Below, in pieces: positions 54,926-62,212 of a stretch of 64,000 nucleotides of DNA (position 1 is the first letter of the stretch; each line of letters starts with the position of its first letter). The DNA is taken from contig OZ251458.1 in assembly GCA_965242535.1 (NCBI GenBank), positions 310,001-374,000 of the forward strand, in the 5' to 3' direction. The stretch is from VXRD01 sp965242535 (GTDB lineage Bacteria; Latescibacterota; UBA2968). The notes under the pieces were generated by a model that ran no database searches, had not been told where the DNA came from, and was given only the letters and a program-made list of their open reading frames with translations. The position numbers and the translations under genes were made by a program.

Positions 54926-55345
54926 TTATGTGGCCGCTTCTCGAATCCGATCGGCGATAAAATCGGGAATGGGTATGGACCTGATTTTCTCCCCGGGATT
55001 GCAGATGCAACAAACCGCGCTCACTTTTCCCTGGGCAATGGCGGTTTCGCCGCGCGAAAAATCGAATTGGTAGGTCAGGGATTTCGCGCCTTTGCGGATC
55101 ACCTTCAGGTGGATGTCCAACACGTCTTCAAAGAAGGCGGGGCTGAGATAGGTGCAGGTCGCTTCCAAGCGCGGCCATCCGATCTTATTCCCGTTCCACG
55201 CGGTTGAAACACTCGTGCCCAGCGAGCGCAAAAATGCGTGCTCGGCCGCTTCCATAAAAATGAAGAACCGGGAAAAGTGGACGATGCCGGCCATGTCCGT
55301 ATCGGAGAACGCGACTCGGCGGGTGGTGTGAAATTCGCTGGGCAT
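54926..55345 (-). CDS. Acyl-CoA thioesterase, 4HBT (YbgC/FadM-like)
   Basis: 139 residues, hot-dog fold. FSDTDMAGIVHFSRFFIFME contains the catalytic Asp of the 4HBT group (DTDxxGxVxxxxYF pattern). Members hydrolyse acyl-CoA or aromatic acyl-CoA thioesters. ATG at 55345. The next upstream gene on the same strand (EamA-like) ends 29 bases before, so the two may be one transcript. Confidence 0.85.
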   Translation of the reverse strand: MPSEFHTTRRVAFSDTDMAGIVHFSRFFIFMEAAEHAFLRSLGTSVSTAWNGNKIGWPRLEATCTYLSPAFFEDVLDIHLKVIRKGAKSLTYQFDFSRGETAIAQGKVSAVCCICNPGEKIRSIPIPDFIADRIREAAT

Positions 55346-55374
55346 GGGGGTTATTTCGCCTTAAAAACGACCGT

Positions 55375-55866
55375 TTATGACGAGGGTTTGAACAACGTGA
55401 CCAGACAACCGCCGAGGGCCGCGAGGACGATGCCCAGCACGAATTGCCAGTTCAAACCGCCCCAACCTCCGGCAGGCGGATGCAGGATGAGGGAGACGAC
55501 CGCATTGACGATAGGCGCGCCCGCAAAGACGATGGACATGACCACGGGCGGCGTTCCCTTCGCGCCAAACGCGAGGAGTACGCCAAACGCGCCAATCGCC
55601 CCGACAATGCCCGCGAGCAATGACCAGGTGAGGCCCTTTGTCGGGAATGACCAATCCGACCCGTTGACGGCGAGCACGATCAAAGAGCCGATGACAGCGG
55701 TCAACAAGTAGGCGATGCCCACGAAGAGAAAGGCTTTGTACCTGCCATTTTCCGGATCGCCCATGGCGATTTGCCCGGTGTGCAAAAAAATGCCGTACAA
55801 GCCCCAGGATGCAACGGTCAACAATGCAAAGACCAACCACGTAAGCCCAATAGATGAAGTCGGCAT
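55375..55866 (-). CDS. EamA/DMT-like membrane protein
   Basis: 163 residues, five predicted membrane segments (TWLVFALLTVASWGLYGIFL and FVLGIVLAALGGCLVTLF among them). The Gly/Ala-rich repeat GLTWSLLAGIVGAIGAFGVL and PPVVMSIVFAGAPIVNAVVS resembles half of a drug/metabolite transporter. It is about half the usual ten-helix length, so it would have to work as a dimer or be something else. Substrate is unknown. Confidence 0.65.
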   Translation of the reverse strand: MPTSSIGLTWLVFALLTVASWGLYGIFLHTGQIAMGDPENGRYKAFLFVGIAYLLTAVIGSLIVLAVNGSDWSFPTKGLTWSLLAGIVGAIGAFGVLLAFGAKGTPPVVMSIVFAGAPIVNAVVSLILHPPAGGWGGLNWQFVLGIVLAALGGCLVTLFKPSS

Positions 55867-56489
55867 GCGATAATCCTCCCAAGAAAAAAATCACTGGATT
55901 CTACCCCTGCTTTAAGCATACAGGGGCATGCTCTCGTCGGAATGACGAAAACTCGGTTCTCGTATCTTTGGTCGAGCACGGGGCATCGGCCCTACACACG
56001 GCTCGCCTTTGTGGCGAAACTTCCATCTCGCTTTTACCGCTGACCTTTTCGCCGCGGGATGCAGGACAGGCACGGGGGCCATCTGTACCCACTAATTCAT
56101 GATCGGGATCGCTTTGCAGTTCCACCGTCCTTCAGAGAAGCCATCGCCAGACTTGCCATCCCAAAAGCCCATCAAACAAAGCCATCGGGCACAGCGCGCA
56201 AGTCCGTCTCGCAACCCACAGCCATTTTGCAACCCCCTTTGCAGGCTGTCTCATGTCGTTCTATTACAAAAGCGCTTTGCGCTGTGCTAGCCCCTCGGCG
56301 CATGAGAGCGGCATTTTTTGCCTACTTTTTTTTGCTGTTGAAAAAAAGTAGGTCGCCGAAGGCATCGAAGGCAACCAACAATGCTTTAGGGCCAAACGCT
56401 TTAGAAAAGCGAGCAACGTCGGTGCGGGTTGGTGCATATCAAAATTTGGTATCATTTAATTTCCGGAGTAATTAGTTGGTACAGATGAC
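55867..56489. repeat. Intergenic repeat field before the glycosyltransferase gene
   Basis: The gap holds a GAGCACGGGGCATCGGCCC module (about 55945-56030), a decayed GGACAGGC palindrome (56063-56089) and copy 4 of the large repeat (56131-56470). No gene was supported. Confidence 0.75.
56131..56470. mobile_element. Miniature element, large repeat family, copy 4 (left end degraded)
   Basis: Same orientation as copy 3. It matches from GCCATCGCCAGACTTGCC to a diverged right end TTTAATTTCCGGAGTA. The hairpin at 56321-56352 is the same as in copy 3; the small second hairpin is absent, as in copy 2. The left terminal repeat is not recognisable. Confidence 0.72.
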
Positions 56490-57788
56490 CTAACCATACC
56501 GCCGATAGACCTCCAACATGGCGTCTGCCATATCGCGATCGCTAAAGTGTTGATGCACGGCGCGTTTGCCTCTTTGGCCCATCGCCTCTCGGCCTTGATG
56601 GTCGTTCATCATCCGCAATAGGCCGGCGGCCAATGCCTCGGCTGAGTGGGGTTCGACCAAAATGCCCCCGCCCGTTTGTTCGATCCATTCCGGGAAAACG
56701 CCGTGCCGGGGTTGGACGACGGGAACGCCGTTGGCGAGGGCTTCGAGGATGAACAGCCCTTTGGGTTCTCGGTAAGGCGTTGGGACGGACAAGACGTGGA
56801 TGCTGTTGAGGAAGGCGATTTTCTCTGCGCGGCTGACTTCGCCGCAATACGAGAACGCATCGGACAGGCCCCACGACGCGATTCGTTCGCGTACTCGCTG
56901 AAAGTACGCCGCGTCTCGTTTGCCCAAATACCCCGCGACGCCGAGTTTTACGTTTTCCGATCCGACCCGTTCTGCGAGTTGGCGAAACGCATCGGCGAGG
57001 ATGTGCAATCCCTTTTCCGGACAGATTCGGGCGAGATAACCGACGGTGAAGGGCGAGGGAGGCGGCTCTGTATCGCGCTCGCCGTGTCCGTCCAATTTGA
57101 TGCCCAAGCGCGCGACACAGATGCGGTTGCGCGGCACGTCGAGATAATCGGCCATGAAGCCTGCGTAATCGTCGCAGGTTGCGACAAAGCCATCGGCGTC
57201 TCGGGCGCGTTCTCGAAGCGCGTTTCGCGCGGTCGATTTGTGCGGTTCTGTCAATCCCTCGAGAAAGATGTCTTCGCCTTGCAGGGAACACAAGATTGGG
57301 ACGCCGAGTTCGCGTTTGATTTCTCGGCACATGCCCAAAAACATGGAGTTGGTCAAGTGGACTAAGTCCGGATGGAAGTCCTCTTTTAACCAGCGCACCA
57401 ATTTTGCGAGTTCTTTTTTTTGCGGCCCGTTTTCCCCCTCTAAGACCGATACGGTGAGCGCGCCGAGGTCTTCTGCGCGGGTCGTGCCGCTGAATCGGGC
57501 GAGGCGGTTGAGCAACCTCGGGCTGTCCAATAATCGGTCGATGAATGGGGGCGCGTGCCGAAAGATGCCCAGTTTTTGTTGGAGATAGACGTTGATGCCG
57601 CCGTAGAACACCTGCTCGATGCTCGCGCCCGGTTCGTCGGTTCGCAAAGGGGTGTACGTCGGGACGAGTGCAAAATCGACCCCTTTGCGTTGGAGGGCAA
57701 CGGCGAGCGCGTTGTCGTGGATGCAACTGCCGCAATACATGCCCGCAGCGCCTGCGGCGATATAGGCGATTCGCATGGGAGACGGCAT
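56490..57788 (-). CDS. Glycosyltransferase family 4
   Basis: 432 residues. An N-terminal Rossmann domain (IAYIAAGAAGMYCGSCIHDN with the loop that often binds the acceptor) and a C-terminal domain with VGYLARICPEKGLHILADAF and PYREPKGLFILEALANGVPV, which holds the EAxxxGxP/E motif of GT4 enzymes binding NDP-sugar. The product is unknown, probably a surface polysaccharide or glycolipid. ATG at 57788 or 57776; neither has a strong ribosome-binding site, so the choice is uncertain by four residues. The flavoprotein gene ends 23 bases upstream on the same strand. Confidence 0.87.
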   Translation of the reverse strand: MPSPMRIAYIAAGAAGMYCGSCIHDNALAVALQRKGVDFALVPTYTPLRTDEPGASIEQVFYGGINVYLQQKLGIFRHAPPFIDRLLDSPRLLNRLARFSGTTRAEDLGALTVSVLEGENGPQKKELAKLVRWLKEDFHPDLVHLTNSMFLGMCREIKRELGVPILCSLQGEDIFLEGLTEPHKSTARNALRERARDADGFVATCDDYAGFMADYLDVPRNRICVARLGIKLDGHGERDTEPPPSPFTVGYLARICPEKGLHILADAFRQLAERVGSENVKLGVAGYLGKRDAAYFQRVRERIASWGLSDAFSYCGEVSRAEKIAFLNSIHVLSVPTPYREPKGLFILEALANGVPVVQPRHGVFPEWIEQTGGGILVEPHSAEALAAGLLRMMNDHQGREAMGQRGKRAVHQHFSDRDMADAMLEVYRRYG

Positions 57789-57811
57789 GGAGAAGGGAGT
57801 CGCTATCGGGG

Positions 57812-59071
57812 TTAGGACACGGATTCGGCGTAGTGCGCCACATCTTCGGGCAGGTCGCACATGCGGCCCATCGGCTCGAAAATGGGGGTGACGTCCTCGC
57901 GATAAACATTGCCTTTGAGGATGTCGATCACGCCGTCGATACATTCGGGATGTGCTTTGAGAAATTTGGCAAAACTAAAATTTTTGGAATAAAACGCATA
58001 GACCAATTTGCGGATCGCCTCCATGCCGGGGAGAAATTCCGGCGCCCATTTGCCGAGTTGTTCCGCGGAGAAATCGCGCTTTTCAAGGGCTTCGTGGATC
58101 GCATCGGCGGCCATTTCGCCGGATTTGAGCGCGAGGAACACGCCCGAGGAATAGACCGGGTCGATGAAACCAAACGCATCGCCGACCAAGACCCAGCCCT
58201 CGCCTGCGGCAACGCGGGATCGGTACGAGAAATCCTGCGTGACTTTCATGGGAAACAACTGCTCGGCAGGCGCGAGGCGTTCGCACATGGGGATGCACTT
58301 TGCCAATTCTTCGTCAAAAATTTCCTGCGGCGTTCCCCCGCGCTTCTGGAGAAGGGTATCCAAGCCGCCGACAACGCCCACACTGACCACATCATCGGGC
58401 AGGGGGATGTACCAAAACCAGGAGTCCTTGTCGCGGGTATGCAAAATCAGGGTCGCGCCTTCGTCGATGCCGGGGTCGCGCACCCCGCCCTTGAAGTGCG
58501 TGAAGATGGAGGCTTTTTTGAGTTTTGGCTCGACGGTTTTGGTCTTCAGTTTTCTCGAGATGAGCGCGCTGCGACCCGTGGCATCGACGAGGACATCCCC
58601 GAGAATGTCTCTGCGCTGACCGTCGCGATCTTTGATCTGCACGCCCGTTGCCCGATCCCCTGTGAAATGCACGCGATGCACGGTCGTTCCCTGCGCGATT
58701 TCGGCGCCTTTCTCGCGGGCATTGTCCAGCATCATCAGATCAAATTCGCTTCGCAATACCTGATAGGTGATGGAGCTTTCGTGGGGATCGTGTTTGAAAA
58801 AGTAAAAGGGCGCGGAGCCTTTGCCCGAACTGCTGAAAAATTGCACGCTGTATTTTTTGACAAAGGCACTGCGCTCCAATTTGTCCAACAGGCCCAGGCG
58901 TTTGAACGACCAATACGTGCCGGGCATCAGGGATTCGCCGATCTGAAATCGGGGAAATTCCTCCCGCTCCAGCAACAATACGCGGTGCCCATATTCCGCA
59001 ACGAGCGCCGCCGTCGTGCTTCCCGCCGGCCCGCCGCCAATGACAATGACATCGTAGTGCGTCGAGATCAT
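57812..59071 (-). CDS. FAD-dependent oxidoreductase (tryptophan-halogenase/geranylgeranyl-reductase-like)
   Basis: 419 residues. The FAD site YDVIVIGGGPAGSTTAALVA is at the N-terminus, FQIGESLMPG is the halogenase/reductase-type ESxxP motif, and WVLVGDAFGFIDPVYSSGVF in part is the C-terminal GD motif binding FAD. The halogenase WxWxIP motif is only partly matched (WFWYIPLPDD fits W-x-W-x-I-P). Substrate is unknown; lipid reduction or aromatic halogenation are both possible. ATG at 59071 has TTAGGAA upstream; an in-frame ATG at 59098 is an alternative. The gene follows cas2 by fewer than 50 bases on the same strand. Confidence 0.8.
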   Translation of the reverse strand: MISTHYDVIVIGGGPAGSTTAALVAEYGHRVLLLEREEFPRFQIGESLMPGTYWSFKRLGLLDKLERSAFVKKYSVQFFSSSGKGSAPFYFFKHDPHESSITYQVLRSEFDLMMLDNAREKGAEIAQGTTVHRVHFTGDRATGVQIKDRDGQRRDILGDVLVDATGRSALISRKLKTKTVEPKLKKASIFTHFKGGVRDPGIDEGATLILHTRDKDSWFWYIPLPDDVVSVGVVGGLDTLLQKRGGTPQEIFDEELAKCIPMCERLAPAEQLFPMKVTQDFSYRSRVAAGEGWVLVGDAFGFIDPVYSSGVFLALKSGEMAADAIHEALEKRDFSAEQLGKWAPEFLPGMEAIRKLVYAFYSKNFSFAKFLKAHPECIDGVIDILKGNVYREDVTPIFEPMGRMCDLPEDVAHYAESVS

Positions 59072-59116
59072 AGCAACATTTCCTAACGATGACTGCATTT
59101 TATCGTGCGTCCCGCT

Positions 59117-59407
59117 CTAAAGAATAAGCGGTTCGCTTAGGTCTATGGGTTCTTTCAGCCCGTGGTGCTCCGTCTTGTTTTTGGCGTCTTCGTCCAGATG
59201 ATAAAACCGCAGGGAATCTCGCTTGGGATCGATTTCCTTCAGCAGGCGATCCCTGAGCACTGCCCATTCCGTTTTTCCAAGCTGGCATTCAAAAAGCGAT
59301 TTTTGTGCGCGCACACCGTAATCCTCACAGGCTCTCGCCACGCGGCGCAACCGCTTTTGCCCCGCTCGGTCAGATGTGGAAACGTCATAAGCGATCAAGA
59401 TGAACAC
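59117..59407 (-). CDS. cas2: CRISPR-associated endoribonuclease/integration protein Cas2
   Basis: 96 residues from GTG at 59407 (AAGGA upstream): FILIAYDVST with the Asp of the ferredoxin-like fold, RAGQKRLRRVARACEDYGVR and VQKSLFEC-like AQKSLFECQL. Cas2 joins two Cas1 dimers to form the spacer-integration complex. The frame is open upstream to 59572 but overlaps cas1. Its stop is 18-46 bases from the flavoprotein start, leaving no room for a CRISPR array where subtype I-C loci usually keep it. Confidence 0.93.
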   Translation of the reverse strand: MFILIAYDVSTSDRAGQKRLRRVARACEDYGVRAQKSLFECQLGKTEWAVLRDRLLKEIDPKRDSLRFYHLDEDAKNKTEHHGLKEPIDLSEPLIL

Positions 59408-59424
59408 GTTCCGATCCTTTTCCC

Positions 59425-60486
59425 TTATTTGTAGATGAAGGGGATGTAGTCGGGAATATCGCCGCGGAGTTTTCGGGCCAACAATTTTGCTTGAACGCTG
59501 AACACTTGCCCGATGTGGATATTTTGTTTGAACAAGGGGTGCTTGATTTCCGTTTGTTTGCGGCGTTGCCAAGCTCGGATGACCTCTTTCCTACCCCGAT
59601 CCGTAAATTCCACAGCGCCGCCTTCCCTCACGCGAAAGTGTTTGGCCTCAATTTGGCGGCGGTTGATCAGGGTCAAGGCCAACCGCTCGGCCAAACAGGG
59701 GCGAAATTCTTCCATCAGATCCAAAGCGCAAGCCGGCCGCCCGGCCCGCGTCGCATGGAGCCAGCCGACATAGGGATCCAGTCCAGCGGTGGTCAACGCG
59801 GCCAAACAATCATGGCGGACCAGCGCGTAAATAAAAGAAAGCAGGCAATTGATCCGATCTCGGGGCGGACGCCGCGTGCGGGTTGAAAACTCGAAGTTTT
59901 CGCGCTGTTGTTTGAGCATGTGTCGAAACACCGAAAAATAGATCTTGGCCCCAAGGCCCTCGAACCCCCTGATGGGATCGAGGGCCTCTCGGAGCGTGCC
60001 ATCCGAGGTAACGGACGGCGCGTTGCCCAGTTGGCGAATCAACCGGGCGAGTTCGTCCGCAGCACCCGCCAATGCCGTGCGATCCGAATCCCCATCCGCT
60101 TCTCGAGCGGATCGCAAGAGGTTGGCACGCGAATTTTGCAATTTTCCCGCGACAAACTGCCGCGCGATGCGGGCCGCATCCTCTGGCCGATCTGCGGCGG
60201 CGTACTGTGCGCGGCGCAACAAGTAGCGCGTGTCGCCACTTCCGATGACCTGTGCCAGCAAGTACCCGCTCTCCGTGTGATAATGCACCGCCACTTGGTG
60301 CTGCCAGCACAAGGCCATCGCCGGAGGCGTCACCACGACTTGCCCAAAAATGCAGAGGCTTTCCAAGTGGTGGATCGGCACGGTCAAGCGGGTTTGTTTT
60401 TCGATCTCGACTTTGAGCGTCCGATGATCTCTATGCACCACCGTCTTCGGGGTCGTCAGGTAAAGGGTGTTTTGAATTGCGGGCAT
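59425..60486 (-). CDS. cas1: CRISPR-associated integrase Cas1 (subtype I-C)
   Basis: 353 residues from ATG at 60486 (GAGGAC upstream). MPAIQNTLYLTTPKTVVHRD and the I-C-type opening precede the helical catalytic domain with the metal site E/H/D-E in LREALDPIRGFEG, GWLHATRAGRPACALDLMEE (split across the His and the acidic pair). Cas1 inserts new spacers. It lies 17 bases upstream of cas2 and 49 downstream of cas4. Confidence 0.95.
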   Translation of the reverse strand: MPAIQNTLYLTTPKTVVHRDHRTLKVEIEKQTRLTVPIHHLESLCIFGQVVVTPPAMALCWQHQVAVHYHTESGYLLAQVIGSGDTRYLLRRAQYAAADRPEDAARIARQFVAGKLQNSRANLLRSAREADGDSDRTALAGAADELARLIRQLGNAPSVTSDGTLREALDPIRGFEGLGAKIYFSVFRHMLKQQRENFEFSTRTRRPPRDRINCLLSFIYALVRHDCLAALTTAGLDPYVGWLHATRAGRPACALDLMEEFRPCLAERLALTLINRRQIEAKHFRVREGGAVEFTDRGRKEVIRAWQRRKQTEIKHPLFKQNIHIGQVFSVQAKLLARKLRGDIPDYIPFIYK

Positions 60487-60535
60487 AATGTCCTCTGTTT
60501 CAATCCGTTGTTTCGATCCGATCCCCCCGCGGATG

Positions 60536-61189
60536 TCAGGGGAGATACACGTCCCGATAGGCCCTCGCCAGCGCGGATGGGACACTGGTGATTTCGGGCA
60601 GGCAATGATCGAAAAGCGAACACTCTGAACATTGGGGTTTGTGGATGGCGTTTGGAACGGTTTCCCCTTCGACGAGCCGATGCACGGTTTCGATGGCCCG
60701 TTCGGTGAGACGGCGCAGGTCCTCGGTAAAGACCACCTCTCGGCGACGCTTGCTGCTCGCGTGGAAAATGGCCCCTCGGGGAATGTCCAGCCCAAACATT
60801 TCTTCCAAACACAGGGCTTGTGCGCAAAGCTGGGCATCGTCGTTATCAAATTTGCGGCGCCTGCCCTTTTTGAACTCAACGGGAAACAAGGAACCGTCGG
60901 GATGGCGTTCGACGATGTCGCACCTGCCACTGAGCCGGAGCCGATCCGACCAAATGGGCAGGGCGCGCAACAGCGTCACGCCCTTGACGATTTCGTAGCC
61001 GGAGACGTCGGCATGCTCGTGGAACTGATTACCTATCAAGGTGTGCGCGTTATCGCTAAAAGTTCCCTCGACATGAATCAGGGCGGCCCGTCGCGGACAA
61101 TAAAGATACTGGTTGATGGCGGAAAGCGGAATGCTCCGATCCGCATCATCGGATGATGGAATAGGTAGAACGACCATTGCTTTACTCAT
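60536..61189 (-). CDS. cas4: CRISPR-associated exonuclease Cas4
   Basis: 217 residues. INQYLYCPRRAALIHVEG carries the first cluster Cys; CSECSLFDHC near the C-terminus (about residues 188-197) holds the other three for the [4Fe-4S] cluster. LFPVEFKKGRRRK and DDAQLCAQALCLEEMF are RecB-type nuclease motifs II and QxxxY-like region. Cas4 trims prespacers and selects PAM-proximal ends before Cas1-Cas2 integration. Confidence 0.95.
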   Translation of the reverse strand: MSKAMVVLPIPSSDDADRSIPLSAINQYLYCPRRAALIHVEGTFSDNAHTLIGNQFHEHADVSGYEIVKGVTLLRALPIWSDRLRLSGRCDIVERHPDGSLFPVEFKKGRRRKFDNDDAQLCAQALCLEEMFGLDIPRGAIFHASSKRRREVVFTEDLRRLTERAIETVHRLVEGETVPNAIHKPQCSECSLFDHCLPEITSVPSALARAYRDVYLP

Positions 61190-61238
61190 GCGTTTAATCC
61201 GCTCCCCTCACTGCGGTAAAGAGAGGAGCGGACTTGCT

Positions 61239-62195
61239 TTATTCATGGCGTTTATTCAAGCGCACGCCGGCCGGCAGGTCGGTATTGTCCCATCCGCAGT
61301 TGACCTCGTAATCGGCAAAAGAGTTGGGAAATTCCACGCCATCCTTCAACTTCACCTCAATGCCCTCAAAGAGCTTGTGGGCATGGGCGCAACCGAGGCG
61401 GGCTTCTCGCCTGTTCTGCGCGGCGTTGTTCTCGTGCTGAGTGCCGACATGCTCAAAGTCGTAGATGCCGCGCACCGCCATTTCGCCGCGGGCAGCGGAT
61501 CGATCGTGCTCAAACATGTGGTTGAGTGCGTCAAAGAGAACCTCGAGATCGACGTTGGTGAAACCCGTGCGCTCGGCAAAGGCCGGAGACACGTAAGCCT
61601 TGGCGGCATAGAGGGCGTAGGGCACGATGTGCTTGTTGCCCATGGTGCGTTCCTTCTTGGCATCCTCCTCATCGGTCACGGCCATGCGGGTAATGGAGAT
61701 CTCCATCGGGGTGATAGGGTGGTACGACTGGCCGAAGGTGAATTGCACCGGGCCGCGCACTTGGCCCCAAGCAGAGCCTTTCATGAGACCGTCACCGGTA
61801 GAAAGCACACCACCGAAGGTACGGACATCAAAGAACTCGCGACACAGCCATTTCATGGTGGCTTCCTGTTTTTCGGAATCGGACGCACCCGAAGCCAAGC
61901 CCTCGCCACTTTTGATCTCGCCACTTTTGATCTCGTTGTTGAGCACGGCACCCTGCTTGATCAGCAGGTTATAGCCGTTGGCTCCATTCTCCTCAATCCG
62001 CTCCGGAGAGAACATTTCGACGAAGTTCCGCACCTTGCGCTTGAGGCACACATCGGAGACGATGCCGCGGTTGGTGTTGGGGTCAAGGCGCGGCATGTTG
62101 CCAGCATCGGGGTCGCCGTTGGGGTTGCCATTCGTGACCTCGAAGATCAGCAACACATCGTGCCGATTGGTGAGGATGTCGTTGAGTTTGTTCAT
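61239..62195 (-). CDS. cas7: Subtype I-C Cascade backbone protein Cas7 (Csd2)
   Basis: 318 residues. HDVLLIFEVTNGNPNGDPDA and GNMPRLDPNTNRGIVSDVCL are the defining Csd2 opening, with the RRM-like fold that wraps crRNA. It contains a 15-bp tandem duplication giving EIKSGEIKSGE at about residue 88 (61905-61940). ATG at 62195 with AGGAGG upstream. It sits 17 bases downstream of cas8c in the usual I-C order. Confidence 0.95.
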   Translation of the reverse strand: MNKLNDILTNRHDVLLIFEVTNGNPNGDPDAGNMPRLDPNTNRGIVSDVCLKRKVRNFVEMFSPERIEENGANGYNLLIKQGAVLNNEIKSGEIKSGEGLASGASDSEKQEATMKWLCREFFDVRTFGGVLSTGDGLMKGSAWGQVRGPVQFTFGQSYHPITPMEISITRMAVTDEEDAKKERTMGNKHIVPYALYAAKAYVSPAFAERTGFTNVDLEVLFDALNHMFEHDRSAARGEMAVRGIYDFEHVGTQHENNAAQNRREARLGCAHAHKLFEGIEVKLKDGVEFPNSFADYEVNCGWDNTDLPAGVRLNKRHE

Positions 62196-62212
62196 CGTTC
62201 AACCTCCTGGGG

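Noticed and set aside
60487..60930. Upstream extension of cas1
   Set aside because: The frame is open but overlaps cas4 on another frame of the same strand. The conserved Cas1 start MPAIQNTLYL with GAGGAC upstream fits 60486.
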